64,000 nucleotides of DNA. Source: Delphinapterus leucas (taxonomy: Eukaryota > Chordata > Mammalia > Artiodactyla > Monodontidae). The position numbers were made by a program, and so were the translations under genes. The notes below the pieces were generated by a model. It was given only the letters and a program-made list of their open reading frames with translations, was not told the DNA's origin and searched no databases. Position 1 is the stretch's first letter, and each line of letters starts with the position of its first letter. The stretch is from NCBI RefSeq assembly GCF_002288925.2, contig NW_022098045.1, forward strand, positions 5,553,519-5,617,518, given 5' to 3'. Below, one piece after another: positions 11,901 to 23,599 of this stretch.

Positions 11901-12246
11901 GTGGTCTGCGGAGGTCAGATTTCCAGTCCCCGGGAAGGAGTAGAGGGTGGATCTGAAGGGGCAATCAGAATCCCTGTGTGCCCTCATCAAAAAATCTGTC
12001 AGCTCTGCCTTGAAATACATCCAGAATCCAACTCTCACTCTCTATTTCCCTTATTACCTTCCTAGTCCAAGCCGCTGTTTCTCACCTGGACAACTGTATC
12101 AGCTTCCATCCCTTTACCAGGTTAATTTTTTTACAGCATTTATGACCCCCTAAAATATTATGCATAGTTTGTTTATTTGCTTATTGTCTGTCTCTCTCCA
12201 CTAGAATGTAAATTCCATGAAATCACAAACTTAATCTGTTTTTTTA

Positions 12247-12436
12247 CTTCTTTTTTTTTTTTTCTTGCGGTACGCGGGCCTCTCACTGTTGTGGCCTCTC
12301 CCGTTGCGGAGCACAGGCTCCGGACGCGCAGGCCCAGCCGCTCCGCGGCATGTGGGATCTTCCCGGACCGGGGCACGAACCCATGTCCCCTGCATCGGCA
12401 GGTGGACTCTCAACCACTGCGCCACCAGGGAAGCCC
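12247..12436 (-). mobile_element. CHR-type SINE with 15-bp target duplication and an internal deletion
   Basis: Antisense short-class copy with a T-rich tail. The duplication taatctgttttttta lies at 12232-12246 and 12437-12451. Compared with the other copies it lacks about 20 bp that normally contain ccatggctcacggg, so gcgcaggcccagccgctccg is joined directly. Confidence 0.95.
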
Positions 12437-12451
12437 TAATCTGTTTTTTTA

Positions 12452-13035
12452 ACTGCTATGAAATTCCTTATACATTGTAGGCAGTCAATAAATATTTAAT
12501 TAATTAATTAATACTTAAGTTGATCTGATTTGGTTTCTGTTGCTTAGTATTTCCAAAGAACTTTAGATGATTTCAGGGTGTACACCCCTGAATGTAATGT
12601 AAAAACAAAATTTAATCTCATTTGGTTTTTTAAAAAAATTTTTTGTGTGTGCATATAGAAAAGAATGGGAGTATATTCAAAAATTTTAGAAGTGATTACC
12701 ATTAGAGAGTAGGATTGGGGGTAGTTTTCATTTTCTTTTTTGATTTTAACACTTCTGAAATTTTCTACAATGACTACATATGATCCTTGTAATAAGATAA
12801 AAGTACCTTTATTTTATTTTAAAATTAAAAGAAATATTTTTGATTTACAATGTTTTGTTAATTTCTTCTGTAGTGCCTTTATTTTAAAGTACTGACTAGC
12901 ATCAACCAGATCTAGAAAGCTTGGCAGTTCTTTTTCATCCCTTGGCTCGCCGTCCCTGTTCCGACAGTGACACTGCCAAACCTTTCCCACTCTTTTTAAG
13001 CAGTCATGCTGGATCCATTTCCCACGGTATCTATC
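12452..13035. other. No gene recognised
   Basis: AT-rich intergenic DNA with a short (ttaa)n run near 12498-12512 and L1-like diverged text around 12650-12800. The 110-codon minus-strand frame at 12814-13146 has no recognisable domain. Confidence 0.4.
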
Positions 13036-13039
13036 CTGC

Positions 13040-13435
13040 TCTGTGCTATAGGAAGCTGATCCATGAGATTGTAACAATCTGGCTCCCTGGCCCTCTAGCT
13101 TCCAGCTTGGTTCAGCTAATGGCTTTACCTGAAATCTAGAGGGCAAAAGGAGAGTGAGGTCAGACCACTTATTCCCCCAGCTCCCTCCTTACCAGTTCCT
13201 GCAGGTTGGCTATGTCCCTTTACCTAAAGGCCACAGCTCCTGCCAAGTGGTCCTCTCCAAACAGCTTTCTCTGGGTCCCAGTAACTGCTCTCTCCTCTCT
13301 CTTCTCCAGGCCCAGGGATGGTAATAGTTTTCCCAACCACTAGCCCTGGGGTAACGCACCATCCCTTTTTCTTCCTAATCCTTGCTCACAACTCTATAAA
13401 GTCTCCTCAAATTACCCAATTCAAGAATTTCATGT
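13040..13435. repeat. Old interspersed repeat, family not assigned
   Basis: Familiar mammalian repeat wording is present (ctctgggtcccagtaactgc, ccaggcccagggatggtaat, ttcccaaccactagccctgg, aagtctcctcaaattaccca). It has the look of a dispersed LTR or LINE piece. No coding potential. Confidence 0.4.
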
Positions 13436-14485
13436 CTTTTCTTCCAAGGTCCCAGCTAAGCACTCAACTCCATCTTCTTCCGTCATTCTCAGCAAATGAC
13501 CTTGCCTCATTCTTTACTTTTTACTGAGAAGGTCTTCTTGTATCAGCTTTCTTCTCATTCCTCAGATGGCCATTCATCATCACGTTACTAAGAGTAGTCT
13601 ATATAGTGGCCTGCTCTCATGCCTAATATTGCCTCTCAGAGTACATAGCATATCTTGCCCATAGCAGGGCTCTACCCTGTCTTCCTCTTGCCTCTGAGAA
13701 CATTTTTCCTTCATTGGCTCTTCTTCTTTCTTCCATCATTTAACTCTGGATGTTCCCAATGTGTCAAACCTTGGTTTTGCCCCATGACGTAATTCTTTTA
13801 AAGAAGAAAGTTTATCGATTTTTACTACTTTAATTACTTTTATTCGGATAATTTTTTAAATGTATACTTGCTGTCTTATTCATTTAACTAAACTCCAATC
13901 CTTTATCTCTTCAATCAGATTAGATATTTTCCATGGATTTCCAATTATCTCCTCCTCCTCAAATCCAGTATCATTTCATTCCCTTCAATTCGATTTTCTC
14001 CCATTGTCTGTATTTTTTCCAATGGAATCTACATTTCTTGAGCTGAAGAGTTTAAAACACTGAAGTTATTTGTTAATGCCTCCATTTTCTGTGCCCCTCA
14101 ACTGCAATTACTTTGTGAATTCTATAATTTTTTTTCTTAAACTCATTTCTCAGAGTTATTCCGTTCCATTCTCATTGTTGTAATCAAAAATATTTTTTTA
14201 ACCATAGGCCAAGATTATTTCAATAGTCCCCTAACTTGTCTTCAAGTTCCAGTGTCCCCCATTCCTACAGAAGGATTAAGATTTCTAGAATATTACTAAT
14301 ATCATATGGTTCTAGAATGTGGCTCCCATTAATAATATTCAATAATTACAACATTAACCACTAATATATACTGAGTATTTGCTCTGTGCTGACTGCTACA
14401 CTAAGTTCTTTTTTACATGGGTTAATTATTTTAATCCTCAGAAGAGTCCTGTAAATATTCAATTGTACAACTGGAAGATTTTTTT
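13436..14485. other. No gene recognised
   Basis: Pyrimidine-rich intergenic DNA. A MIR-like patch (tactgagtatttgctctgtg, ctgactgctacactaag) sits near 14365-14460. Nothing else can be supported. Confidence 0.4.
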
Positions 14486-15335
14486 TTTTCCTACAAGTCA
14501 AATTTATTAGATTTGTCCACAGTCAGCAACGGCGATACTCTTGCTGGTCTTGCCATTCTTGGGCTGCAAGTACTCTATCACTCCCAAAATATTCATGTCC
14601 TCTCTCACCTTGCCAAAGACTGCATGCTTGCCATCCAACTGCTCAGTCTTGGCAGTGCAGATGAAAACCTGGTAATCGTTTGTGTTGGATCCAGCACTTG
14701 CCACGGACAAGGTGCCAGGACTGGTATGACTCAGGATGAAAGTCTCATCAAATTTCTCCCCAGAGATGGGCTTGCCACCTGTGCCATTATGGCGTGTGAA
14801 GTCATCACCCTGGCACATAAATCCCGGAATAATTCTGTGAAAACAGGAAGCTTGGGCTTCCCTGGTGGTGCAATGGTTGAAAATCTGCCTGCTAATGCAG
14901 GGGACACGGGTTCGAGCCCTTGGTCTGGGAAGATCCCACATGCCGCGGAGCAGCTAATCCCGTGAGCCACAACTACTGAGCCTGCGCGTCTGGAGCCTGT
15001 GCTCCGCAACAAGGGACCACGACAGTGAGAGACCCGCTCACCGCGATGAAGAGTGGCCCCCACTTGCCACAACTAGAGAAAACCCTTGCACAGAAACGAA
15101 GACCCAACACAGCCAAAAATAAAAATAAATAAATTAAAAGAAGGCTTAACATTTAAAAACAAAACAAACAAACAAATAAAAAACAGGAAGCTTTACAACC
15201 AAATGCTTTCTCCCCGGTGCTCAGAGCACAAAAGTTTTCTGTTGTCTTTGGAAATTTGTCTGCAAACAACTCATAGGAGATGTGGCCCGAGGGCCCACCA
15301 TCCATGGCCATCAGCCCTGAGGTGGTGGTGTCTTC
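14479..15335 (-). pseudogene. PPIA: Processed pseudogene of cyclophilin A (PPIA), split by a SINE
   Basis: The minus strand encodes an intronless copy of peptidyl-prolyl isomerase A. C-terminal to the SINE, 14507-14839 reads [43 protein letters not shown] and [16 protein letters not shown] then stop. N-terminal to it, 15194-15311 reads [16 protein letters not shown] and [15 protein letters not shown]. The parent gene has introns; this copy has none, and ends in a short 3' UTR (aataaatttgacttg) followed by a poly(A) run (poly(T) at 14480-14489 on the + strand), so it is a retrocopy. The start region is degraded: the first ATG in frame, at 15311, corresponds to about residue 10. Many substitutions, a one-residue deletion after GEKF, and a C-terminus one residue short are seen. 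A CHR SINE at 14854-15179 interrupts it. Imperfect flanking repeats (about 14470-14480 and 15339-15350) could be its target duplication. No promoter is apparent; it is very likely non-functional. Confidence 0.93.
14854..15179 (+). mobile_element. CHR-type SINE inserted in the PPIA pseudogene
   Basis: A 14-bp duplication, aaaacaggaagctt, lies at 14840-14853 and 15180-15193, both inside the pseudogene, so the SINE is the younger insertion. Its middle resembles the short class (gcgcgtctggagcctgtgct) but it keeps the long-class right end (cgatgaagagtggccccc, aagacccaacacagcc). Confidence 0.95.
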
Positions 15336-16010
15336 AAGGCCAGAAGAATTTTAGAACAGTTAGGAAACTCCCAGATTACCCAGCTACTGGTGGTTCTGGA
15401 ATGCAAACTCCACATGAAACCAGAAGTCTCGCTCTTACTCTTTTCTTCCATGCTATCCAAATCCCTCAACATGACTTCCAAAATGCTCTGCAAATTGCCC
15501 CCACCCTTCTGATCCAATATCAGCCTTTGTTTCCCTCTACATTATACTGAGGGTGAGCTCACTAATGCACCATACACACATCATGTTCACTGCAGGTTCT
15601 TTTGCCTTGACTTTTGCACCTGTATCTTTTTTCCTGTTGTCAGACCAAATTCTCTTTTTGAGTTAAGGTCTGGCTCCAGACCACAATGAAGTCTTCACGA
15701 ATGCTACAGTACACATGGATCTTTCTTTTCTCAGAGCCTCTAAGACCATTTACTGTCTGTACCATTACTTTCCTATTCAATCAGGAAGTACCTTGATTTA
15801 TATTTAACTGCTGTCTGTACAATGGCTATTTATTCACCCCAGAAAAAAAAACACTGAGCCCTTATTATTTTCCAGGCACTGTGTAAATGCTGAGAATACA
15901 AAGGTGGGTAAGATTCAGTCTCTGAAAGAGTTTTATCCAGGGAGGCAACATGAATGCAAACTAAAATATTACAATACACTCTGATAAGTGATAATATTGG
16001 AAGGATATAT
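15336..16010. other. No gene recognised
   Basis: Intergenic text. Around 15620-15760 there are dispersed-repeat-like words, and 15845-15960 has a MIR/L2-like signature (ttttccaggcactgtgtaaa, tgctgagaatacaaagg). Not resolved further. Confidence 0.35.
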
Positions 16011-16014
16011 TGCA

Positions 16015-16175
16015 TAATGGTTTAGTACATGAGTTTTGGAATTGCCCAGGTCTGGGTACATTTTCCAGCTCTGCTCCTCAATAGCTAAATGAGAATTACA
16101 CATCCTAAGCTTCTGTTTCCTCATTTGCAAAATGGAGATGTTAATTGTTGTAGCCACTTATTAAGGTTTTTAAGA
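16015..16175 (+). mobile_element. MIR-type SINE
   Basis: Sense MIR order is visible: cataatggtttagtacatga, gttttggaattgcccaggtc, tccagctctgctcctcaata, gcttctgtttcctcatttgc and aaaatggagatgtt. Confidence 0.7.
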
Positions 16176-17479
16176 ATTATACAAAGAATTTTATAAAGTA
16201 TATAAAGTATAAAGCATATAAAGTATAAGGTAATTAGAATAGTGCTTGAAAGTTTATAACTATTTATCCCTATCCCCCACAAAAAGGAATTTGCATGTAT
16301 TCTGTACATTTTCTTCAGTGGGAATAGAGAAGATGGAGAGAATAACTGTGCCAGGGTTGTCAGGAAAAGCTTCGGAAAAAGGGTAGAATTTGAAAACAGT
16401 CTTGAAGGATGAGAAGGAATTTGCCAGGTTATTCTGATTTGGTTAGACTGTAGGAAGAATGTAGAGAAAGTCTTGTGAAAAGAATCTGGAAAAGTCTTGT
16501 GAAAGGAATCTGGGAAGATAGCACAGGCAGATTGTAAAGGGCATTATGTCTATGCAAAGATATTTGTACACCACCTTCTCGACTAGCAGTTCCCAAAGGC
16601 TTTGGTGTTGTGCCAGAGATTTCCAAAACCATAGGCTCACCAAATAATATCTGTCTATTAAAAAAGCATAGTGACTCAGACATGTCAACATATTTTAAGG
16701 TATTTCTGAAGTTATAGTTACTGTTTGGCACTTTATGCTCTATTAATTAGTGAATCCTAAAAGAATTACTATAGACTCTATGCTAGTTATCAATTTATTG
16801 TCTCTCAGCTCCAAATTCACCCTTCATAGCCTGCTCCATGAAAATGGATCTGAATCTCTTAAATATTTTCCCTTTGCCTCTGGCACAATGTTAAGCTTTG
16901 TAGAGAGCCCTAGAGAGACATTTCAGGAGAAAGAGGCATGAGTCACTCTAGCTATTCCATTGAGAATGAATTGTGGAAGAAGGACTGATTGCATTTGCAG
17001 AAGACCAGTTCATTTGTTTATTTATCCTTTGATTTAACAAAGATTTATGAGAATCTACTCACTGTCAGGCAATGAGGATTGTTGGATCAAGAAGACACAG
17101 TCCCTGTCTCAAGAAGCTCAGAGGGGAAGAGAGTTGAGTACATTAATGACATAAGGAGTGCCCTCTGTAAGATCAAGAGAAGCCCCAGATGCTGCGAGAG
17201 CTGGAGGGACAGCTAATCACACTGAGAAGAGAGAACCATATTCTAGGGGAAACTTTTGAATCAAATCTTGAAGGAAAATAGAACATTCAGGTGCATAAAG
17301 CGATGAAATATGGTCTAGCTGAATTGAACTACACTGTGTAGGGTGTGAGAACATTGACCAAGCAGTTGAACATTGGGATGGGCGCCTGGTGGGTTGGTGA
17401 CAGATGAAGTTAGAGAAGTTGGACCCAGATTATGGAAAGTCTACTAGGGTATTTGATATTTAGATTGTTTCTATATTTG
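16176..17479. other. No gene recognised
   Basis: Old repeat-like stretches (gtgccagggttgtcaggaaa; gcataaagcgatgaaatatg) without exon structure. The overlapping 100- and 82-codon minus frames at 16429-16731 have no known motif. Confidence 0.4.
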
Positions 17480-18700
17480 AAAACTTTTTATTTGGAAGCA
17501 ATCTCAAGTTTAGAGAAAAGTTGAAAGAACAGAACAAATAACTTTTTCTCCCAGAATCATCTGAGAATAAGTTGCCAATGTGATGCTTAATCCTCTTGTC
17601 TCCCTAAATGCCTTAGTGTGTGTTATCCACAAGCAATGACATTTTCCATAACACAACCACCAAAATTAGGAAAGCAATGTTGATCCACTACTACCCTCTA
17701 ATCCTCAGAACTTATTCATGTTTCAGTAGTTGTTCCAATAATTTTTTTTATAGTAAAAGATCTAGTCCAGAGTAAATCATTGTGCTTAGTTGTCATGTCT
17801 CTTTAGTTTCCTTCCGTCTGGAACAGTTCCTCACCCTTCCCTTGATGTTCATTTCCTTGATCCTTTTAAAGATTACAAGTTAGTTATTCTGTAAAATGCT
17901 CCTCCGTGTAGGTTTGTTAGATCTTTCCTCATAATTGGATTCAAGTCATGTGTCTTTTGTACGTGTATTCCAGAAACAATGCTGTGTTCTTCTCATTGTA
18001 TCCTATCAGATGACACATGATTTCAATTTGTCCCATCAATGGTGATGTTAACTTAGATCACTTTATTAAGGTGGTGTCTGCCAGGCTTTTCCAGCGCATG
18101 GTTACATCTTTCCCCCCTTATAAATAGTAAATATTTTGTAGGGAGATACTTCAAGACTATTTATGTAGTCATTCCTTTTCAAGCAGTCAATTCATCCATT
18201 TGTTTATATCATTTGAATGAGTATGACTCATTCTATTTTAGTCAATGACTTATGTGTCCTTTAGAAATGATCCCATTACTCTCTGAACCCACCCTTACTT
18301 TCTGGTGCAAGATGCTCCAGCTTTATTGTACATTCCCTGCCCCAGCACTGGAATCATCTATTTCTCTGAAGAGCCCTGGTTCCTTTTAGTGGAGAAGAAT
18401 ATTTAGAAACCAATATCTATGCACTAGTGGGCTCCTTGCTATAGTGGTGACACTGCTCCCAAACCCTCAGAACAGACATATGTACATATACATACATGTG
18501 TTTATATCTGTGTTTGTTTTTATTTTTTATATCTATTTTGTTATATTGACAGCCATGAGTTTACACCAATATCCCCAATTCTAAGCCAATATCTCATTCT
18601 TATTTTCTCCCTTTATATAATTGTAACTTGTTTCTGTAGAAGTGAGAAACCTGGCTCCCTTAGCCTCAATATATTTACTTACTTGACCAATCCCCTATAT
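17480..18700. mobile_element. Large old L1M-class fragment
   Basis: Several conserved L1M words occur in register over more than 1 kb: tagttgtcatgtctctttag, tctggaacagttcctcaccc, gatgacacatgatttcaatt, tgtcccatcaatggtgatgt, aaggtggtgtctgccaggct and gtagggagatacttcaagac. It is non-coding and diverged. Confidence 0.6.
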
Positions 18701-19469
18701 GTAACTGTTTCCCCTAATGGCCACCACACTCTCACCCCTGCAAATGCCCTCCTCACCTTGATTGCGCTATGACACCCTGCTGTGGGCTACCCTTCCACAG
18801 AGGCTCTCCTCTTACTGCTGGGGCTCCTGCATCCTGAGTTGAGTCAATCCCCTGCAGAGACACTTTTCTCCAGTGGTGCTCTGCCATCCCACATAGGCTA
18901 CCATGGCTCTTCCCCCACACACCTACGGGGACACCTACTTTGCAGAGCCCCAACCTAATGCGTTTGGGGTTGAATTGCTCAAGAAGTGAACAACTGAATG
19001 GAAGGGAGAAAGAAGGAAAGGGGAAAAGAAAGAGAAGAGCATTCTTATTTTTTAACAAATATATTATCAATAACATTCCCTTTTTGTACTTGAATCTCTA
19101 TCATTAGTTCAAATTATTTTCTGGGATAGATTCCCAGAAATGGAATTACTGGGTCAAGTGTTATAAAGGAAATAACTTGTCTTAATTTTTTACTCCCACC
19201 AGCAGTACATGACACTGTCTATTTTATCCTAGACAGCTTTGGGTATTAGATCTAGTTTTAAAAGAATTTTTTGTTAACTTTATATGAAAATAAGGTATTG
19301 TTTTATTTTCTTTGCTAGTGAAGTTGAACATTTTTCCATTTGTTTATTTAGTCATTTTTAGCTTCTGTTTCATAAATTATCATTGTCATGTCCATTTTAG
19401 AATTTTAGTATTTTTCTTAGGTCGGTAATATTTATTAATGATATTAATGCTTAGTCATATTCATTGCAA
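18701..19469. other. Unassigned, probably old LINE-derived text
   Basis: A patch at 19120-19200 (gatagattcccagaaatgga, attactgggtcaagtg, actcccaccagcagtacatg) resembles antisense L1. The 107-codon minus-strand frame at 18753-19076 has no recognisable domain. Confidence 0.4.
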
Positions 19470-19480
19470 GAAAGATTAGT

Positions 19481-19689
19481 GTTTTTTTTTTGTTTTGCGG
19501 TACGCGGGCCTCTCACTGCTGTGGCCTCTCCCGTTGCGGAGCACAGGCTCCGGACGCGCAGGCTCAGCAGCCATGGCTCGCGGGCTTAGCCGCTCTGCAG
19601 CATGCGGGATCCTCCCAGACCGGGACGCAAACCCATGTCGCCTGCATCGGCAGGCGGACTCTCAACCACTGCGCCACCAGGGAAGCCCT
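19481..19689 (-). mobile_element. CHR-type SINE with 11-bp target duplication
   Basis: Antisense short-class copy beginning gttttttttttgttttgcgg. The duplication gaaagattagt lies at 19470-19480 and 19690-19700. Confidence 0.95.
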
Positions 19690-20182
19690 GAAAGATTAGT
19701 TTTTAAACTATAACTGGCTTCCTCTGGCCACCTTCTACATTTGTACTTGTCTTTCTCTGCTGCCAACCAATTTCTTCTCAGGTAAATACAAACTAAGGGT
19801 TATATTACTCTAAGAAAACATAAAATTAGAAAAATAAACAGCCTGTCATAAAGCCATTCAAAAGTATGGTGTACTTTTTGAAAACAAACTCTTATTTTTA
19901 GATCATTTTTATCTTTTTTACTCACTATTAGTTTGAAAGATTTATCTAATTCTCTCAGTTTTTTTCACTTCATGTAATTTGAGGCTACAGTAGCAGTGCT
20001 GTATTACTGATGAAGTGAATTTTTCATCTTATATCTCTTTTATCTCTAATATTGCTTTTTAATCTTAAAGTATATTTTAATGTAGTGACATCAGCTTTTG
20101 GGGGGTTGGTATTTGCATGCTATAACATTTTCAACCTTTTATTTTCAATCTCTTAGTATCCTTATGTTTTAGGTGTGTCTCC

Positions 20183-20664
20183 TGTTGTGAGTCAGGATCC
20201 TGGCAGGAAATAAAAAGGCAGTGCACTCAAAATGTTACCTGAAGAGAGTTTAATGAAGAAATTCTTTATAAAGGTATGGGCAGCATTAAGGGAACCAATA
20301 AAAGATGGTGAAGTACTCAGGTACTAGAAACGGAAAAGCATGTATACCCTAGCACTGAACGGTCAAAGAAAGGAAATAGTGTTACTGGAATCCAATATAA
20401 ACTGTTGCTGGGAGAGGGGGCACCTGCAGGACCAGTGGTCTTAAGTAGAGATAACACAACCAATGAAAAACTCAGGCCCAGCAGGAAGGGAAACTAGGGG
20501 AACTGATACCCTTATTTTCTCCTCCTGCCTTGTGATCTATTGCCCCTATCTGCTATTGGTCAAACCCAACCAGAAGTTAGAAAGCAAAAGATCTCAGGGG
20601 ACGCAGAGCTTAGAGCTGGGCCCAGAGCCAGGCAGAGAAGAGTAAGGAAGAGCCAGCACACATG
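20183..20664 (+). repeat. Interspersed repeat nested in the L1 fragment
   Basis: The block starts gtcaggatcctggcaggaaa, contains agagtttaatgaagaaattc, tgggcagcattaagggaacc, agatggtgaagtactcaggt and ctattggtcaaacccaacca. It is related to the copy at 11.5 kb. It splits L1 text that would otherwise run from ggtgtgtctcctgt straight into gtaaacagctcatag. Confidence 0.45.
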
Positions 20665-21817
20665 TAAACAGCTCATAGCTGGATTTTGTTGTTGTTATCC
20701 AGTCTGATTGGTTTTTTTTTTAATGGAGCCTTTAGCCCATTTACTTACATTTGTTAGATTACTAGGGTAATTTAGTTCTAAGATATTATTTTATATCTCC
20801 CGTTATATATTTTTTCCTCCTGTCATGACTATTTTTGATTATCTGAGTAATTTTTCTTGTTTTATTCATTCCATTTCTATTATTTTAGTGGTTACTTTAG
20901 AAATTTATCATGTAGTATCTTTAACTTCTCCTAAATAAGAAACACTTTTGCTCTTGATTATTCCTTCCTGATTTATGTGCAATTGTTGGGTATTTTTAAC
21001 CCAATAATATATTATTGATATTGTTTTATATTTAAATATCTTTGTATATGATATAAATATATATTTATAATATATAGTCAGTATTTATTTGGATTTTCCT
21101 ACTTTCTTTGCTCACCATTCATCCTTGCGTCTTAGAGTTTCCATCTCAAATCACTTTCCTTCTTTCAATCTTTTGGAACATCCTCTGTTGAGATCTATTG
21201 GTGATAAACTCTTTCTGCATTTTCTTGTTTTTGAAAATGCCTTTGTTTCATCCTCATTATTGAATGATATTTTTTCCAGGTATATAATTTTAGGATGACA
21301 TCTTTGAAGATATCTACTGCCTTGGGGCTTTCATATATTTGTTGAGAAGTCTGACGTCAGCATAATTGTTACTCCTTGGAAGGGTAGACTTTTAAATATT
21401 TTCTTTGTTTCTGGATTGCTGCACTATGTGTCTAGGTGTGAATTTCCTCTTATATATCCTGCTTGGGGTTCATGGATAATTCTAAAACTGTCAGCTGATA
21501 TCTTTTTCATTGGTTCATAAAAATGAAATAAAATTCAATAAAATTCATAAAAATTCAATAAAAATTATCAGAGCTTTTCTCTTCAAATATTGCTTCTACC
21601 TCATTCTCTCTCTCCTCTCGTTTTTCAACTCTAGTAGGTATTAGACCTTTTCCTCTACTCTCCATGTTGTTTAGTCTCTATTTCATATTTGCTCTCACTT
21701 TGACTCTCTGTGCTGTAATCTACATAATTTCCTCAGATCTATAGTCCAGTTCATGACTTTTTTTCTTTAATGTGGCTAATCTGCGGTTTAGCTTGTCAAT
21801 TGGTTTCAAATTTTATT

Positions 21818-21820
21818 TTA

Positions 21821-21842
<22 letters not shown>
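21818..21842 (+). repeat. (TA)n microsatellite
   Basis: About a dozen TA units directly upstream of a SINE poly(T) tail, forming one long low-complexity tract. Confidence 0.9.
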
Positions 21843-21860
<18 letters not shown>

Positions 21861-22053
21861 TGCGGTACGCGGGCCCCTCGCTGTTGTGGCCTCTCCCGTT
21901 GCGGAGCACAGGCTCCGGACGCGCAGGCTCAGCGGCCACGGCTCACGGGCCCAGCCGCTCTGCGGCATGTGGGATCTTCCCGGACCGGGGCACGAACCCG
22001 TGTCCCCTGCATCGGCAGGCGGACTCTCAACCACTGCGCCACCAGGAAAGCCC
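21843..22053 (-). mobile_element. CHR-type SINE, short class
   Basis: Antisense copy beginning with a T run of about 20, then gcggtacgcgggcccctcgc, and ending ccaccaggaaagccc. No clear target duplication is visible because the left flank is a TA repeat. Confidence 0.93.
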
Positions 22054-22399
22054 TATTTCTTATATTTTTATTATTAGAAATTCTTGCTGGTTCTTTTTCA
22101 AATCTGCATGGTCAATTTTAGAGTCATTTCTTCCGAATTCATATTTTTAAACCTTTATTCCTTTGGACGTATTAAGCATAGTTATTTTATTTTCTGTGTT
22201 TCATAATTCCAATATCTGAAGGTTTGTGAGTCTGGTTCTTCTGTTGGTTACTTTTGCTGGCTCTTGCGTAAAATGCCTTCTTTCTTTATGAATTTTATGT
22301 ATTTTGTGATTATTGTACTGCTATTCTTTGAAACTTTATCTGATGAAAAACTTTGAAACCTGAGTTGAAAAAATGCTCTTTCAAAAAGAATTTGCCTAT

Positions 22400-22930
22400 G
22401 CTTCTGAATGGTGGATTGTAGGTTCCAAACATGGCAACCACAATATCCCCCATTCTACATGCGTTTCTTACAATGTGGCTTTGACAATCCTCCCATGGGG
22501 GAGCAGGGTCTTTGTTCCTGCTCATCGAATCAGGGAGGGCTTGTAACTCTATGTGACGTCCAAGGCTGGGAGATACAAGGCAACACAGTTTAACCCTACT
22601 TCTCTTCAGATAGTTTGGACTTGGAAGCAGCCACTATGTTGTAAGAAAGCCCATGCAGCCACATAGAAAGGTCATATGTAGGTATTCTCACCAATAGCCT
22701 CAGCTGAAGTCCTAGACAACAGCCTATATCAACCACCAGACCTGTGGGTAAACTAGCTTACAGGTAATTATAGCTTCCAGCCCCTGAGTCACCTCCCGGT
22801 CTTCAAGTCTTCTCAGATAGCCACCAGATACCTTGGAGCAAAGATAAGTTGTCCCTGTTTTGCACTTTCCAAATTCTTGACCCACAGAATCCGTGAGTAT
22901 AATAGCATTCCTGCAGTTTCATGATACCGA
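22400..22930 (+). mobile_element. MaLR (MLT1-group) LTR, diverged
   Basis: The layout resembles an MLT1-type solitary LTR: ggaagcagccactatgttgt, aagaaagcccatgcagccac, gcctcagctgaagtcctaga, agaccaacc-like text and a 3' section with cccacagaatccgtgagtat. It is an old ERVL-MaLR relic with no coding capacity. Confidence 0.5.
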
Positions 22931-23430
22931 GTTGGAGGGAGTGTGGATTTTTTGTCCAGCAGTCAATAACCAGAACACTTCTGCCAGATACCTGGGGGCA
23001 AGACCAACCTAAGACTACTTTAAATTAAATTCTAAACTTTAGGGGTTTGGGGGCAACAAAAGTAGCATAAATTCAGGCTACAAACCTGCTTGAGGCTGGT
23101 GTGTAACTGTGAATGATTAGGAGGAATACTTTTCCCTCTACCTAATGCCATGGTTCAAGAGTGACAGTTTTCCTTGCAGTCCCATGATTTGGTGGCATGA
23201 GTAGGGGACAGGCTTATTTCTAGCTCACCCTTATACTGAGTGTTTATCCCTTTGGTTTTGGGGAGCTCTAATTAGATTCCTCACTTTGGGTAGGTCTTGG
23301 GTTTCATCTCCTGTTCTCTGCTCCCTGCAAATTAAAGAAAAACAAAAATGAAAACAAAAAAACTTAAGCTGCTTAAGGTCACCGGATTTTGACAAGTACC
23401 CTCAAAGTGAAACCAGTTTCACTGCTACGC
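22931..23430. other. No gene recognised
   Basis: Intergenic sequence with no repeat I can name. It ends at the palindrome listed next. Confidence 0.35.
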
Positions 23431-23491
23431 AAAGACCAAAGCCAAGTTAAAATGGGAACCAAGTTTCCCATTTTAACTTGGTTTGGTCTTT
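23431..23491. repeat. 61-bp near-perfect palindrome (hairpin)
   Basis: The left arm at 23431-23458 (aaagaccaaagccaagttaa then aatgggaa) pairs with the right arm at 23465-23491 (ttcccattttaacttggttt then ggtcttt). There is a single unpaired G in the left arm and a 6-nt loop (ccaagt). That gives about 27 base pairs. I see no transposon terminal repeats or target duplication beside it. It could be a local template-switch palindrome, a very small foldback element or a microRNA-like hairpin. Confidence 0.9.
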
Positions 23492-23599
23492 GTGTTTATC
23501 TTTTTTTTCCCCTCTCAGCTCATTGATGCATTTGAAAAGATGCTTTGCATATTATAAATGGAATTTTGGGTTTTTTCAGCAGGTGGCTTGGTCAGGACC

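Larger units (their letters stand above)
19900..22400 (-). mobile_element. Antisense L1 fragment interrupted by two later insertions
   Basis: The + strand reads like antisense L1: ttttattttcaatctcttag, aggtgtgtctcctgt, then after a gap gtaaacagctcatagctgga, ttttgttgttgttatccagt, cccatttacttacatttgtt, and near the right end gtgagtctggttcttctgtt. The text breaks off at about 20182 and resumes at about 20665, where another repeat has entered, and again around the SINE at 21843-22053. Confidence 0.55.

Noticed and set aside
14513..14965. 150-codon + strand frame at the cyclophilin pseudogene
   Set aside because: It is the antisense shadow of the PPIA retrocopy fused to the SINE; no independent evidence for a gene.
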